In this document: positions 6,578-17,765 of the stretch, in pieces
Numbering within the stretch: position 1 is the first letter of the stretch
Layout: each line of letters begins with the position of its first letter
From: Pseudomonadota bacterium
GTDB taxonomy: Bacteria > Pseudomonadota > Alphaproteobacteria > Puniceispirillales > Puniceispirillaceae
Length of the DNA stretch: 34,216 nucleotides
Reading direction: 5' to 3'
Assembly (NCBI GenBank): GCA_027620495.1
Contig: JAQCEA010000020.1
Span: 1 to 34,216 of the forward strand
The notes under the pieces: generated by a model
Database searches by the model: none
Seen by the model: the letters and a program-made list of their open reading frames with translations, nothing else
What the model was told of the DNA's origin: nothing
Position numbers and translations under genes: made by a program

Positions 6578-7756
6578 ATGGCTGAAATGCAGATTAAACC
6601 TATCACGATGAATTTTGGCCCGCAGCACCCAGCGGCGCACGGGGTGTTGCGCTTGGTGCTGGAAATGGACGGCGAGGTGATTGAACGTGCCGACCCGCAT
6701 ATTGGGCTGTTGCATCGTGGCACTGAAAAACTGATTGAGCATAAAACCTATTTACAGGCCCTGCCGTATTTTGATCGGCTAGATTATGTGTCGCCGATGA
6801 ACCAGGAACATGCTTGGGCATTGGCTGTTGAAAAGGCGCTGGGCATTGAGGTGCCGCGCCGTGCGCAATATATTCGTGTGTTATATTGCGAGATTGGGCG
6901 GATCTTGAACCATCTTCTTAATCTGACGACATTTGCCATTGATGTGGGGGCGATGACGCCGTTGCTCTGGGGCTTTGAAGAGCGTGAGCATTTGATGGGA
7001 TTTTATGAACGTGCCTGTGGTGCCCGGCTTCATGCGGCGTATTTTAGGCCCGGTGGTGTGCATCAAGATTTGCCCGATGATTTATTGCGCGATATCAAAA
7101 ATTGGGCGCAAAAATTCCCTGACTTTATCAATGATTTGGAAACTTTGCTGACAGAAAACCGTATTTTCAAGCAAAGGACAGTTGATATTGGCGTGATTAG
7201 CTATGATGACGCGTTGTCACTTGGGATCACCGGCCCATGTTTGCGGGGGTCTGGTGTGGCGTGGGATTTACGTAAAACCCAGCCTTATGACGCCTATGAT
7301 GAAATGGATTTTGATATCCCTATTGGCAAGACCGGCGATTGTTATGCACGGTATTTGGTGCGTGTAGAAGAAATGCGCCAGTCGCTCCGCATTATCGAAC
7401 AGGCCATTGACGGCATGCCAGCTGGCCCGGTTATGGCGCAAAATAACAAAATTATTCCGCCAAGCCGCGGCGAGATGAAACAGTCGATGGAAGCGCTGAT
7501 TCATCATTTCAAATTATATACCGAAGGGTTTCATGTCCCTGAGGGCGAGAGCTATACAGCCGTTGAGGCACCAAAAGGTGAATTTGGTGTCTTTTTGGTG
7601 TCAGACGGAACAAACAAACCCTATCGCTGTAAAATCCGCGCGCCGGGGTTCTATTTCATGGCGGCGGTAGACCATTTGTCTCGGGGGCATATGCTCGCCG
7701 ATTCAGTCGCGATTATTGGTTCGCTTGATATTGTGTTTGGTGAGATTGACCGATGA
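6578..7756 (+). CDS. nuoD: NADH-quinone oxidoreductase subunit D
   Basis: A 392-residue, 49-kDa-type subunit that forms the quinone reduction site together with NuoB. Conserved features include [15 protein letters not shown] (from N12), the loop whose His contacts quinone, [13 protein letters not shown], and the C-terminal DIVFGEIDR typical of the family. Length matches other alphaproteobacterial NuoD proteins. The stop overlaps the nuoE start as ATGA. Confidence 0.98.
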   Translation: MAEMQIKPITMNFGPQHPAAHGVLRLVLEMDGEVIERADPHIGLLHRGTEKLIEHKTYLQALPYFDRLDYVSPMNQEHAWALAVEKALGIEVPRRAQYIRVLYCEIGRILNHLLNLTTFAIDVGAMTPLLWGFEEREHLMGFYERACGARLHAAYFRPGGVHQDLPDDLLRDIKNWAQKFPDFINDLETLLTENRIFKQRTVDIGVISYDDALSLGITGPCLRGSGVAWDLRKTQPYDAYDEMDFDIPIGKTGDCYARYLVRVEEMRQSLRIIEQAIDGMPAGPVMAQNNKIIPPSRGEMKQSMEALIHHFKLYTEGFHVPEGESYTAVEAPKGEFGVFLVSDGTNKPYRCKIRAPGFYFMAAVDHLSRGHMLADSVAIIGSLDIVFGEIDR

Positions 7757-8409
7757 GCATTGATGACCGCATTGCAGCAGACCAGCCAAAAACCTTTCAA
7801 TTTACGGCTGAGAACGAAAAAGAGATAAAGCGTATCATCGCTAAATATCCAAAAGGCCGTCAGGCCAGCGCGGTTATGCCCTTGCTAGATTTGGCACAGC
7901 GCCAGCATGACAATTGGATACCTATGGCGGCGATTGAGGCCATTGCCAACCGGCTTGAAATGGCTGAAATCCGAGTGCTGGAAGTGGCAACATTTTATAC
8001 GATGTTCAACTTAAAACCGGTCGGGAAATATTTTTTGCAGGCCTGTACAACCACGCCTTGTTGGTTGCGCGGGTCTGATGAAATGATGCGCTGTATAAAA
8101 GACCGCTATCATATAGCATCTGGGCAGACGTCAGCCTGTGGGCGTTTCTCGCTGCTAGAGGTTGAATGTCTTGGTGCTTGTGTGAATGCGCCAATTTTGC
8201 AGGTGAATGACGATTTTTACGAAGATCTTGATTATGAAACAACTGGTGCATTGCTTGATTCGCTGGAAGCTGATGATCCTTTGCCAGTGGGTTCGGTGAC
8301 TGGCCGGTCTGGGTCTGAAGCAAGCGGCGGCGGCACCACATTAGCTGCGGTGAAATCTGGAAAGTCAGGCAAATCTGCATCAAAAAAACGGGGATCGGCA
8401 CATGCTTAA
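7753..8409 (+). CDS. nuoE: NADH-quinone oxidoreductase subunit E
   Basis: A 218-residue, 24-kDa-type subunit of the NADH dehydrogenase module. The [2Fe-2S] cluster N1a ligands are C98 and C103 in [11 protein letters not shown] and C139 and C143 in CLGACVNAP. The conserved domain ends near residue 172. A further 45 residues are rich in Gly, Ser and Lys and end in a basic segment with [13 protein letters not shown]. Such low-complexity tails occur in alphaproteobacterial NuoE and are absent from the shorter E. coli protein. The gene overlaps nuoD by 4 bases and nuoF by 8 bases. Confidence 0.97.
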   Translation: MSIDDRIAADQPKTFQFTAENEKEIKRIIAKYPKGRQASAVMPLLDLAQRQHDNWIPMAAIEAIANRLEMAEIRVLEVATFYTMFNLKPVGKYFLQACTTTPCWLRGSDEMMRCIKDRYHIASGQTSACGRFSLLEVECLGACVNAPILQVNDDFYEDLDYETTGALLDSLEADDPLPVGSVTGRSGSEASGGGTTLAAVKSGKSGKSASKKRGSAHA

Positions 8410-9694
8410 AGATCAGGACCGTATTTTCACAAATATTTATGGCTGGGCAGACCCCGGTCTAAAGGCCGCCAAGGCCCGTGGTGATTGGGATGGCACGGCA
8501 AAGCTGTTGAAGCTGGGTCATGATCAAATTGTCGAACGGATGAAGGCCTCTGGGTTGCGTGGGCGCGGAGGCGCTGGCTTTCCGACTGGTCTAAAATGGT
8601 CATTCATGCCGAAAGAGGTCAAGGACCGGCCACATTATCTGGTGGTCAATGCGGATGAATCTGAACCCGGCACATGTAAGGACCGCGATATCATCCGCCA
8701 CGAACCGCATAAATTGCTCGAAGGCTGTGTGGTGGCTGGTTTTGCGATGCGTGCGCATGCGGCCTATATCTATATCCGCGGCGAATTTGTGAATGAAGCC
8801 CGCCGGTTGCAAGCGGCTATTGACGAGGCGTATGACGCTGGGTTGCTTGGTAAAAATGCAGCAAAATCTGGATGGGATTTTGACATTTATCTGCACCGCG
8901 GCGCGGGGGCTTATATCTGCGGTGAAGAAACAGCCTTGCTGGAATCGCTTGAAGGCAAAAAAGGCCAGCCGCGTCTAAAGCCACCATTTCCGGCAGGTGT
9001 CGGTCTTTATGGCTGCCCAACGACAGTGAATAATGTCGAATCAATTGCAGTGGCACCAACGATTTTGCGGCGCGGGGCCAGCTGGTTTGCTGGTCTAGGC
9101 AAGGAAAACAATACCGGCACAAAGCTGTTTTGCATTTCCGGCCATGTAAATAAGCCATGTAATGTCGAAGAAGAAATGGGGATCCCGCTTCGGGAACTGC
9201 TGGAAAAACATGCAGGCGGCGTTCGTGGGGGCTGGAGTAATTTGCTGGCGGTGATACCGGGCGGGTCATCAACACCGTTAATGCCGATTGATGTTTGTAA
9301 CGATATAACAATGGATTTTGATGCCTTGCGTGCGGCCGGGACCGGGCTTGGCACCGCTGGTATCATCGTCATGGATAAAAGCACCGATATCGTCAAGGCC
9401 ATTGCCCGCTTATCTTACTTTTACAAGCATGAATCATGTGGCCAATGCACGCCATGCCGTGAAGGCACCGGCTGGATGTGGCGCATGATGGAGCGGCTGG
9501 TCCGGGGCGAGGCTGAAAGCCACGAAATCGATACATTGGAACAGGTCACGCGGCAAATCGAAGGCCACACAATCTGTGCCCTTGGAGATGCTGCCGCCTG
9601 GCCAATTCAGGGGCTGATCAAGCATTTTCGTCCAGAAATTGAACGGCGTATCGCGGCACGTCATGCGGTTGATGCGGTAGCGGCAGCAGAATAG
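8402..9694 (+). CDS. nuoF: NADH-quinone oxidoreductase subunit F
   Basis: A 430-residue, 51-kDa-type subunit where NADH is oxidised. The glycine-rich [13 protein letters not shown] at 54-66 and [19 protein letters not shown] form the NADH and FMN sites. Cluster N3 ligands are C346, C349 and C352 in [11 protein letters not shown] plus C392 in HTICALGD. It works with NuoE and NuoG in the tip of the peripheral arm. Its ATG lies inside the end of nuoE. Confidence 0.98.
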   Translation: MLKDQDRIFTNIYGWADPGLKAAKARGDWDGTAKLLKLGHDQIVERMKASGLRGRGGAGFPTGLKWSFMPKEVKDRPHYLVVNADESEPGTCKDRDIIRHEPHKLLEGCVVAGFAMRAHAAYIYIRGEFVNEARRLQAAIDEAYDAGLLGKNAAKSGWDFDIYLHRGAGAYICGEETALLESLEGKKGQPRLKPPFPAGVGLYGCPTTVNNVESIAVAPTILRRGASWFAGLGKENNTGTKLFCISGHVNKPCNVEEEMGIPLRELLEKHAGGVRGGWSNLLAVIPGGSSTPLMPIDVCNDITMDFDALRAAGTGLGTAGIIVMDKSTDIVKAIARLSYFYKHESCGQCTPCREGTGWMWRMMERLVRGEAESHEIDTLEQVTRQIEGHTICALGDAAAWPIQGLIKHFRPEIERRIAARHAVDAVAAAE

Positions 9695-9712
9695 AAAGCG
9701 GAAAAAACACCC

Positions 9713-11773
9713 ATGCCAAAGCTTACGGTAAATGATATCGAGGTTGATGTTGAAGATGGTTCAACAGTTTTGCATGCCTGTGAGGCAGCTGGCGTAGAAA
9801 TACCCCGTTTTTGCTATCACGACCGTTTGTCGATTGCCGGCAACTGCCGGATGTGTCTTGTCGACATGGAACGTGCGCCAAAGCCGATCGCATCTTGTGC
9901 CATGCCAGCAGGTGACGGCATGGTGATCCGCACCGATACCGACCGTGTCAAAAAGGCCCGTGAAGGGGTGATGGAATTTTTGCTGATTAATCACCCGCTT
10001 GATTGTCCAATTTGTGATCAGGGCGGCGAATGCGACTTGCAGGACCAAGCCATGGGTTATGGTCTTGATGGGTCGCGTTTTTCGGAAAACAAACGTGCTG
10101 TTGACAACAAACATATGGGGCCATTGATCAGCACGGTGATGACCCGTTGTATCCATTGTACACGTTGTGTGCGGTTTGCCACCGAAGTTGCCGGGGTTCC
10201 TGAACTAGGGGCGATTGGGCGCGGTGAAACTATGGAAATCACCACCTATCTGGAAAAAACACTGGCATCTGAATTATCGGCCAATGTGATTGATCTATGT
10301 CCGGTTGGCGCGCTGACATCACGCCCCTATGCCTTTACCGCGCGGCCATGGGAATTGAATAAAACCGAATCTATCGATGTGATGGATGCTGTTGGCAGTA
10401 ACATCCGGGTTGATGCGCGCGGGGCGCAAGTGATGCGGGTGCTGCCACGGCTGAACGAAGATGTGAATGAAGAATGGATTTCGGATAAAACCCGTTATGC
10501 GATTGATGGGTTGCGCCGCCAGCGCCTTGACCGCCCCTATGCCAGAGGCCGCGATGGTAAATTGCATCCGATCAGCTGGGATGAAGCGCTGAAAACGGTG
10601 GCTGGCAAGCTAGGCAAAGCCAAAGCCAAACGGGTGGCGGCGATTGCTGGCGATCAATGTGACGCTGAATCCATGTTTGCGCTGAAAAGCCTTATGGCGC
10701 GTCTTGGCAGTCCCAATCTGGATTGCCGTCAAGATGGGGCAAAAATTGGCGGGGCAAGATCTAGCTATCTATTCAACAGCACAATTGCCGGTATTGATGA
10801 TGTTGACGCGCTGTTGATTATTGGCAGCAACCCACGGGTGGAAGCCGCCGTTTTGAATGCAAGAATCAGACGCAATTGGTTGGCAACGCAAATGCCGGTT
10901 GGGGTAATTGGCGAAAATGCTGATTTAACCTATGCCACACAATGGCTGGGGGATGAGGCGTCTTTGCTAGATGATGTACTGTCGGGTAAACATAAATTTG
11001 TAGCAAAATTGAAAAAGGCGAAACGCCCCATGATCATCATTGGCATGGGCGCTTTGGTGCGCGCGGATGGGGCGTCTGTTTTGGGCAAGGCCCGGCAGAT
11101 TGCCGAAACCTATGGTGTGGTCACAGACAAATGGAACGGCTTTAACATATTGCATAGTGCGGCGGCGCGTGTGGCCGGGCTGGATATGGGATTTTTGCCT
11201 GAGCGTGGCGGTATGGATGTTGCGGCCATGGCCGCCGCCGCCAAGGCTGGCGATTTAGATGTGTTATGGTCATTAGGCGCTGATGAAATCGATTACGCTG
11301 ATTTTGCGTCAAGTTTCGTTATTTATCAGGGGCATCACGGTGATGCTGGTGCGCATCATGCCGATATTGTGTTGCCCGGTGCGGTTTATACCGAAAAAGA
11401 TGGCATTTACCTTAACACCGAAGGGCGCGTGCAATATGCAAATCGTGCGGCATTCCCGCCGGGCGAGGCGCGCGAAGATTGGGCGATTATTCGGGCGGTT
11501 TCCGGTGCTATTGGCAAATCTATCGGGATGGACAGTCTTGCCGAGGTGCGTGACGCATTATGCGAGGCGGTGCCGCATTTTGCCATGCCGGATCAGATTA
11601 GTGCGGCAAAATGGGCAAAATTTGGTGGCCGTGCAAAATTATCATCCCAGCCCATCACCAGCGCGATCGAGAATTTCTACATGACCTGTGCGATTAGCCG
11701 CGCGTCAGAAACAATGGCTGAATGCCGTCGTGCCCAGCAAGCTGATGCGGCGGGCGCGGTGGCGGCGGAGTGA
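9713..11773 (+). CDS. nuoG: NADH-quinone oxidoreductase subunit G
   Basis: A 686-residue, 75-kDa-type subunit carrying the chain of clusters that leads electrons from NuoF towards NuoB. The N-terminal ferredoxin-like domain has C34, C45, C48 and C62 for N1b. [19 protein letters not shown] (about 94-112) gives the His and three Cys of N5. The segment [16 protein letters not shown] and the later DLCPVGAL bind N4. The C-terminal half is a molybdopterin-oxidoreductase-like domain without an apparent extra N7 cluster motif. Length agrees with alphaproteobacterial and mitochondrial forms. Confidence 0.97.
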   Translation: MPKLTVNDIEVDVEDGSTVLHACEAAGVEIPRFCYHDRLSIAGNCRMCLVDMERAPKPIASCAMPAGDGMVIRTDTDRVKKAREGVMEFLLINHPLDCPICDQGGECDLQDQAMGYGLDGSRFSENKRAVDNKHMGPLISTVMTRCIHCTRCVRFATEVAGVPELGAIGRGETMEITTYLEKTLASELSANVIDLCPVGALTSRPYAFTARPWELNKTESIDVMDAVGSNIRVDARGAQVMRVLPRLNEDVNEEWISDKTRYAIDGLRRQRLDRPYARGRDGKLHPISWDEALKTVAGKLGKAKAKRVAAIAGDQCDAESMFALKSLMARLGSPNLDCRQDGAKIGGARSSYLFNSTIAGIDDVDALLIIGSNPRVEAAVLNARIRRNWLATQMPVGVIGENADLTYATQWLGDEASLLDDVLSGKHKFVAKLKKAKRPMIIIGMGALVRADGASVLGKARQIAETYGVVTDKWNGFNILHSAAARVAGLDMGFLPERGGMDVAAMAAAAKAGDLDVLWSLGADEIDYADFASSFVIYQGHHGDAGAHHADIVLPGAVYTEKDGIYLNTEGRVQYANRAAFPPGEAREDWAIIRAVSGAIGKSIGMDSLAEVRDALCEAVPHFAMPDQISAAKWAKFGGRAKLSSQPITSAIENFYMTCAISRASETMAECRRAQQADAAGAVAAE

Positions 11774-11778
11774 CTGGT

Positions 11779-12804
11779 ATGATGGATTTTCTGACACATG
11801 AATGGGCTGTCGAACTGGGCTGGATTTTGTTGCAAATTCTGTTTGTTATCGGCCCATTGTTGATCGCGGTGGCATATTTGACGCTGGCAGAGCGGCGGGT
11901 TATTGGCTTTATGCAGCTACGCAAAGGGCCAAATGTGGTCGGGCCGTTCGGCATGTTCCAGCCATTTGCTGATGCGCTGAAACTCATGGCCAAAGAAACC
12001 ATTCTGCCAGCTGGTGCCAACAAAGTTGTGTTTCTGTTTGCCCCGATGTTGACATTTATTTTATCGCTGGTGGCATGGGCGGTTATTCCGTTTGGCGAGG
12101 GGTTGGTGATCGCCGATATCAATGTCGGTATTTTATATTTATTCGCCGTGTCGTCTTTGGGTGTGTACGGCGTGATCATGGCAGGATGGGCAAGTAATTC
12201 AAAATATGCGTTTTTAGGCGCGCTTCGTTCGGCCGCACAGATGGTGTCCTATGAAGTGTCAATGGGGCTGGTGATTATCAATGTGCTGTTATGCGCCGGA
12301 TCGCTGAATTTATCAGCCATTGTGGAAGCCCAGCGTGATATGTGGTTTGCCCTGCCGCTATTGCCGATGTTTGTGGTGTTTTTCATCTCGACGCTGGCTG
12401 AAACCAACCGTGCACCATTCGATTTGCCAGAAGGTGAATCAGAACTCGTTGCTGGTTATTTTGTTGAATATTCATCTATGTCATTTGCGCTGTTTTTCCT
12501 TGGTGAATACGCCAATATGATCTTGATGAGCAGTATGACAGTGATCTTGTTCCTAGGGGGCTGGTTGCCACCACTGGATATCTGGCCGCTGAACATGATC
12601 CCCGGGCCATTATGGTTCATTTTGAAGATCATGCTGGTGCTGTTTGTTTTCTTATGGGTGCGGGCGACCACGCCGCGCTATCGTTACGACCAATTGATGC
12701 GGCTTGGCTGGAAAATTTTCCTCCCATTCTCATTGATTTACGTTGTGCTAACGGCAGGCTATTTGCTGGTATCTGGTAATTTGCCAGATGTGTCGTTGGG
12801 CTAG
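11779..12804 (+). CDS. nuoH: NADH-quinone oxidoreductase subunit H
   Basis: A 341-residue integral membrane subunit (ND1 type) with about eight membrane segments that closes the quinone chamber. Hallmarks are [18 protein letters not shown] near residue 37 and [20 protein letters not shown], the acidic loop implicated in coupling. ATG 11779 has GGAG eight bases upstream. An in-frame GTG at 11770 overlaps the nuoG stop but would be only directly adjacent to that site, so ATG is preferred. Confidence 0.97.
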   Translation: MMDFLTHEWAVELGWILLQILFVIGPLLIAVAYLTLAERRVIGFMQLRKGPNVVGPFGMFQPFADALKLMAKETILPAGANKVVFLFAPMLTFILSLVAWAVIPFGEGLVIADINVGILYLFAVSSLGVYGVIMAGWASNSKYAFLGALRSAAQMVSYEVSMGLVIINVLLCAGSLNLSAIVEAQRDMWFALPLLPMFVVFFISTLAETNRAPFDLPEGESELVAGYFVEYSSMSFALFFLGEYANMILMSSMTVILFLGGWLPPLDIWPLNMIPGPLWFILKIMLVLFVFLWVRATTPRYRYDQLMRLGWKIFLPFSLIYVVLTAGYLLVSGNLPDVSLG

Positions 12805-12818
12805 GGGGGTGTGAAGTC

Positions 12819-13310
12819 ATGATGTCCGCTGTTTCAAATGCATTGCGATCATTTCTGCTTCTTGAATTGGGGAAAGGCTTGTTCTTGACCTTAAAATATT
12901 TCTTCAAGCCGAAAGTCACCATCAATTACCCATATGAAAAAGGCAGCCTGTCTCCGCGGTTTCGCGGTGAACACGCATTGCGGCGGTATCCAAATGGTGA
13001 AGAGCGCTGTATCGCCTGTAAATTATGCGAGGCTGTATGCCCGGCTCAGGCCATCACCATCGAAGCCGAACCACGTGCTGATGGAAGCCGCCGGACAACC
13101 CGCTATGACATTGATATGACCAAATGTATTTATTGCGGCTTTTGTCAGGAAGCTTGCCCGGTAGATGCCATTGTTGAAGGGCCAAATTTTGAATTTGCCA
13201 CAGAAACTCGGGAAGAGCTGTATTACGACAAAGATAAGTTACTGGCCAATGGTGATCGCTGGGAAACTGAAATTGCCCGCAACCTCGCCGCTGATGCACG
13301 TTGGCGCTAG
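12819..13310 (+). CDS. nuoI: NADH-quinone oxidoreductase subunit I
   Basis: A 163-residue, TYKY-type subunit with two [4Fe-4S] clusters, N6a and N6b. Ligand sets are C64/C67/C70/C74 in [12 protein letters not shown] and C103/C106/C109/C113 in [12 protein letters not shown]. The N-terminal amphipathic helix [20 protein letters not shown] lies at the membrane surface. Starts at ATG 12819 and ATG 12822 are both possible after a G-rich ribosome site. Confidence 0.98.
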   Translation: MMSAVSNALRSFLLLELGKGLFLTLKYFFKPKVTINYPYEKGSLSPRFRGEHALRRYPNGEERCIACKLCEAVCPAQAITIEAEPRADGSRRTTRYDIDMTKCIYCGFCQEACPVDAIVEGPNFEFATETREELYYDKDKLLANGDRWETEIARNLAADARWR

Positions 13311-13347
13311 GCCGGTATAGATTTGACACAAGAAAGACAGTCGCAAA

Positions 13348-13968
13348 ATGATTGAAGCCTTATTCTTTTATCTGTTCGCTGGCGTCATGCTTGCCAGTAG
13401 CGTGATGGTGGTGGTCAGCCGCAACCCGGTCTATTCAGTTTTGTTCCTGATATTGGCGTTTTTCAATGCGGCGGGACTTTTCGTTCTGATTGGGGCGGAA
13501 TTTTTGGCGATGCTCTTGGTCGTCGTCTATGTTGGCGCGGTCGCGGTTTTGTTCCTGTTTGTTGTGATGATGTTGGACATTAATTTTGCTGAAATGCGCG
13601 CCGGGTTTCAAAAATATTTGCCACTTGGTCTGATTGTGGGCGGCATTTTGGTTTTTGAACTTGTGGTGGCGATGTATGGTGACGCCTTTGGCGGTAAAAC
13701 CGCGCCTGTTGTGTCTGAAATAGCCAACACCACGCGGCTTGGCGGTGTGCTTTATACAAAATATGCATTTTTGTTCCAACTGGCGGGGCTGATCCTGTTG
13801 GTGGCGATGATTGGTGCTATTTCGCTGACCTTGCGGAAGCGCGCCGGTGTCCGGCGGCAAATCATTGCCGAACAAAATGCCCGTCGTCCAGCAGATGTTT
13901 TAGAAGTGATTAAAGTGCCGTCAGGTAAAGCGCCGGCCGCCGCAAATACCGGTAAAGCCGAGGAGTAA
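13348..13968 (+). CDS. nuoJ: NADH-quinone oxidoreductase subunit J
   Basis: A 206-residue membrane subunit (ND6 type) with five predicted membrane segments. The conserved segment with EFLAMLLVVVYVGAVAVLFL contains the pi-bulge helix 3, thought to act in coupling. The C-terminal 35 residues are hydrophilic and end in an alanine/lysine-rich tail. It follows nuoI after 37 bases. Confidence 0.95.
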   Translation: MIEALFFYLFAGVMLASSVMVVVSRNPVYSVLFLILAFFNAAGLFVLIGAEFLAMLLVVVYVGAVAVLFLFVVMMLDINFAEMRAGFQKYLPLGLIVGGILVFELVVAMYGDAFGGKTAPVVSEIANTTRLGGVLYTKYAFLFQLAGLILLVAMIGAISLTLRKRAGVRRQIIAEQNARRPADVLEVIKVPSGKAPAAANTGKAEE

Positions 13969-13974
13969 GTCAGT

Positions 13975-14286
13975 ATGCTTGAGTTATCATTAAATCATTA
14001 TTTGACTGTTTCGGCGATGCTGTTTGCGCTTGGCATTTTTGGCATTTTTCTGAACCGGAAAAACATTATCACCATTTTGATGTCAATCGAATTGATGCTG
14101 TTGGCTGTCAATATCAATATGGTGGCGTTTTCAGCCTATAATGGCGATTTGGAAGGGCAGATTTTTTCTCTGTTCATTTTGACCGTAGCGGCGGCTGAGG
14201 CCGCGATTGGCCTAGCTATCCTTGTCGTGTTTTTCCGCAACCGTGGGTCTATTGCGGTTGAAGATGTTAATGTGTTGAAGGGCTAA
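13975..14286 (+). CDS. nuoK: NADH-quinone oxidoreductase subunit K
   Basis: A 103-residue membrane subunit (ND4L type) with three membrane helices. The acidic residues in [16 protein letters not shown] and [13 protein letters not shown] correspond to the two buried glutamates of the proton pathway. The length is normal for the family. It follows nuoJ after 6 bases, with GAGGAG as ribosome site. Confidence 0.97.
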   Translation: MLELSLNHYLTVSAMLFALGIFGIFLNRKNIITILMSIELMLLAVNINMVAFSAYNGDLEGQIFSLFILTVAAAEAAIGLAILVVFFRNRGSIAVEDVNVLKG

Positions 14287-14290
14287 GGCC

Positions 14291-16222
14291 ATGTATGCGC
14301 TCATCGTTTTTCTGCCGCTTGTCGGGTCTATTCTTGCCGGTCTGTTAAGCCTGAATAATCAAGATCGTCCAGCAGAGCTTGTGACCGTAACCGGCCTGCT
14401 ATTGTCATTATTGCTATCGGTGATTGCCTTTGCCGAGGTGGCGATTGGTGGCACGCCCGTCACTGTAGATATTGGGCGGTGGATTGTATCGGGTGATTTT
14501 GCCGCGCAGTGGGCGCTACGCTTTGACACAATGACAGCGGTGATGCTGATCGTTGTGACTGGCGTGTCATCGATGGTGCATATTTATTCAGTTGGCTATA
14601 TGTCGCATGACAATGCGCGGGCCCGGTTTATGTCCTATCTAAGCCTTTTCACCTTTGCCATGCTGATGCTTGTTACCGCTGATAATCTGGTGCAGCTGTT
14701 CTTTGGCTGGGAGGGCGTTGGCGTTGCCTCTTATCTGTTGATTGGATTTTGGTATAAAAAAGAGTCGGCCCATACAGCGGCGATGAAAGCCTTTGTGGTG
14801 AACCGGGTTGGTGATTTTGGGTTCGCACTTGGTATTTTGGCTGTCTATGTGTTGTTTGACTCAGTCCAGTTTGACGTTATTTTTGCGCAATCAAGCTTGA
14901 TCGCCACGACAAATATTGAATTTTTAGGCCAGTCCTTGCCGGCCCTCGAAGTCGCTGGCATTTTGCTATTTATTGGGGCGATGGGCAAATCAGCCCAGCT
15001 TGGCTTGCACACATGGTTGCCTGACGCGATGGAGGGGCCAACCCCAGTATCGGCGTTGATCCATGCCGCCACCATGGTCACGGCCGGCGTGTTTATGGTA
15101 TGCCGTCTATCGCCAATGCTGGAATATGCGCCATTTGCGCTTGATGTCATCACCATTGTGGGTGCCATGACAGCAATATTCGCCGCCACTGTCGGTCTGA
15201 CACAATTTGATATCAAACGTGTGATCGCCTATTCCACATGCTCGCAACTTGGCTATATGTTTTTTGCCGCTGGCGTATCTGCCTATCCGGCGGCCATGTT
15301 CCATCTAACAACACATGCGTTCTTTAAAGCCTTGCTGTTCTTGGGGGCAGGGTCGGTTATTCATGCCCTTTCAGATGAGCAAGATTTGCGCAATATGGGC
15401 GGGATCTGGCGCAAGATACCGGTAACCTATGCGATGATGTGGATCGGGTCATTGGCGCTGGCTGGATTCCCGTTTTTTGCTGGCTATTATTCCAAGGATA
15501 TGATCCTTGAAGCCGCGTATGCCGCCCATTCAGGGGTTGGTAATTTTGCTTTTGTGATGGGCTGTTTGGCCGCCTTTCTAACGGCCTTTTATAGCTGGCG
15601 TCTGTTGATCTTGGCATTTCATGGCAAACCGCGGGCAAGTGCCGATGTGATGGCGCATGTGCATGAATCTCCGCTGGTTATGACATTCCCATTATTGGTC
15701 TTGGCGATTGGGGCGATTTTCTCTGGATGGCTCGGCTATGAATTATTTGTGGGCCATCATTGGCAGCAATTCTGGGGTGACTCCATTTTCATTTTGCCGA
15801 CCAATGCGGCATTGGAAAATGCGCATCATGTTCCCACTTGGGTGAAGTTGCTGCCAATTGGCTTGGCGGCTAGTGGCGTGGCCATTGCGGTGTTGTGCTA
15901 TGCCGTCTTTACCGGATTGTCAGCAAAGATTGCGGCGCTGTTCTGGCCTATCCATCTGTTCTTTTTCAACAAATGGTATTTTGACGAATTATATGACGCG
16001 ATTTTTGTCAAGCCTGCGGTTCGGCTTGGTCATTTTTTCTGGCTACGTGGTGACCGCGATACCATTGATGGGTTTGGCCCAGACGGTGTGTCGGCATTGG
16101 TTTACCGGATTTCTGGTGCCTGTTCGCGGATTCAGACCGGGTTTGTCTTCCATTATGCCTTTGCCATGTTAATTGGTGTGGTTGTGTTGGTCAGCTGGTA
16201 CGTGTTGCGTTTTAAGGGGTAG
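14291..16222 (+). CDS. nuoL: NADH-quinone oxidoreductase subunit L
   Basis: A 643-residue, antiporter-like membrane subunit (ND5 type), the distal proton pump, whose C-terminal lateral helix runs along the membrane arm. It shows FFGWEGVGVASYLLIGFWY with the key Glu, HTWLPDAMEGPTPVSALIH and a later lysine-bearing helix in TTHAFFKALLFLGAGSV. Length fits the family, and the ATG is 5 bases after the nuoK stop. Confidence 0.98.
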   Translation: MYALIVFLPLVGSILAGLLSLNNQDRPAELVTVTGLLLSLLLSVIAFAEVAIGGTPVTVDIGRWIVSGDFAAQWALRFDTMTAVMLIVVTGVSSMVHIYSVGYMSHDNARARFMSYLSLFTFAMLMLVTADNLVQLFFGWEGVGVASYLLIGFWYKKESAHTAAMKAFVVNRVGDFGFALGILAVYVLFDSVQFDVIFAQSSLIATTNIEFLGQSLPALEVAGILLFIGAMGKSAQLGLHTWLPDAMEGPTPVSALIHAATMVTAGVFMVCRLSPMLEYAPFALDVITIVGAMTAIFAATVGLTQFDIKRVIAYSTCSQLGYMFFAAGVSAYPAAMFHLTTHAFFKALLFLGAGSVIHALSDEQDLRNMGGIWRKIPVTYAMMWIGSLALAGFPFFAGYYSKDMILEAAYAAHSGVGNFAFVMGCLAAFLTAFYSWRLLILAFHGKPRASADVMAHVHESPLVMTFPLLVLAIGAIFSGWLGYELFVGHHWQQFWGDSIFILPTNAALENAHHVPTWVKLLPIGLAASGVAIAVLCYAVFTGLSAKIAALFWPIHLFFFNKWYFDELYDAIFVKPAVRLGHFFWLRGDRDTIDGFGPDGVSALVYRISGACSRIQTGFVFHYAFAMLIGVVVLVSWYVLRFKG

Positions 16223-16226
16223 GGTG

Positions 16227-17732
16227 ATGATCGATAACTGGCCTATTTTGTCTATAATCACCTTCATGCCATTGGCGGGGGTGTTGTTCCTGTTGATCAT
16301 TCGCGGGGATGACGACACAGTTGCGCATAATTCACGAAATGTGGCGTTATGGGTGTCTGCCTTTACCTTTTTGGTGTCACTTGTAATTTTGATTGGGTTT
16401 GATAGCGGCGCGCCCGGTTATCAATTTGAAGAACAGCGGGTTTGGCTCGGTGACACGGGGATCAGCTATCATATGGGTGTCGATGGTATTTCGATGCCAT
16501 TTGTTTTGCTGTCCACCTTTTTAACGCCGCTCGCCATCTTGGCCAGTTGGCGCAGTATTACCAACCGTGTACGTGAATATATGATCGCCTTTTTGTTTCT
16601 TGAAACCATGATGATCGGGATGTTTGTGTCGCTCGATATGCTGATGTTCTATCTGTTTTTCGAGGCTGTCTTGATCCCGATGTTTCTGATTATTGGCGTG
16701 TGGGGCGGCCCGCGCCGGGTCTATGCCGCGTTTAAGTTTTTCCTTTATACCTTGCTTGGTTCAGTGTTGATGCTGGTGTGTATGCTAGCCATGTATATTG
16801 ATGCCGGCACAACAAATATTCCGCAATTAATGTCGCATGAATTTGCCCGTGGCATGCAAACATGGTTATTCATCGGTTTCTTTGCATCATTTGCTGTCAA
16901 GGTGCCTATGTGGCCAGTTCATACATGGCTGCCTGATGCGCATGTTGAGGCACCAACCGCCGGTTCAATGATTTTGGCTGGGGTTTTGCTGAAAATGGGC
17001 GGCTACGGATTTTTGCGGTTTTCATTGCCAATGTTCCCGTTTGCGTCTGAATTTTTTGCCCCCATGATCTTTGTGTTGTCAGTGGTCGCGGTGATTTACA
17101 CATCACTTGTGGCATTGGCGCAATCAGATATGAAGAAAATGATTGCCTATTCGTCTGTGGCACATATGGGGTTTGTCACTATTGGTATTTTTTCGATGAA
17201 CGAACAGGGTATTGCTGGTGCGATGTTCCAGATGATCAGCCATGGATTGGTATCAGCGGCATTGTTTTTCTGTGTAGGCGTTGTCTATGACCGGCTACAT
17301 ACGCGTGAGATTAGCGCCTATGGCGGTGTCACCGCAGTAATGCCGCGCTATGCTGTGTTTTTCATGTTTATGATGCTGGCATCAGTCGGTTTGCCCGGCA
17401 CCAGCGGATTTGTTGGCGAAATGTTGGTTTTGGTGGGCGCGTGGCAAGCCAATACTTGGCTGGCGTTATTTGCGGCAACTGGGTTGGTTCTTGGTGCGAC
17501 CTATATGTTATGGCTGTATCGCCGGGTGATGTTCGGACGAGTTGTGAGTGCCGAAGTTCAGTCCATGGAGCGTATGCAGATGCGTGAATATGGCATTTTC
17601 CTGCCTTTAACCATTTTGGTGTTGTTTTTCGGGGTATATCCAATGGCGTTGCTCGATGTCATGGACGTATCCATTCAATTCATTCTGGACGATTTAACAG
17701 CAAGTGGCGTAGCGCTGCTGGTGGCGCGTTAA
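16227..17732 (+). CDS. nuoM: NADH-quinone oxidoreductase subunit M
   Basis: A 501-residue, antiporter-like membrane subunit (ND4 type) with about 14 membrane helices. Conserved parts are FFEAVLIPMFLIIGVWGG with the functional Glu, HTWLPDAHVEAPTAGS and GFVGEMLVLVG. ATG 16227 follows AGGGGTAGGG. The frame is open back to 16173 inside nuoL, but those residues are not family-like. Confidence 0.98.
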   Translation: MIDNWPILSIITFMPLAGVLFLLIIRGDDDTVAHNSRNVALWVSAFTFLVSLVILIGFDSGAPGYQFEEQRVWLGDTGISYHMGVDGISMPFVLLSTFLTPLAILASWRSITNRVREYMIAFLFLETMMIGMFVSLDMLMFYLFFEAVLIPMFLIIGVWGGPRRVYAAFKFFLYTLLGSVLMLVCMLAMYIDAGTTNIPQLMSHEFARGMQTWLFIGFFASFAVKVPMWPVHTWLPDAHVEAPTAGSMILAGVLLKMGGYGFLRFSLPMFPFASEFFAPMIFVLSVVAVIYTSLVALAQSDMKKMIAYSSVAHMGFVTIGIFSMNEQGIAGAMFQMISHGLVSAALFFCVGVVYDRLHTREISAYGGVTAVMPRYAVFFMFMMLASVGLPGTSGFVGEMLVLVGAWQANTWLALFAATGLVLGATYMLWLYRRVMFGRVVSAEVQSMERMQMREYGIFLPLTILVLFFGVYPMALLDVMDVSIQFILDDLTASGVALLVAR

Positions 17733-17765
17733 GCGCAGTGCTGATTTGTATTTTGGGGAATAGTG

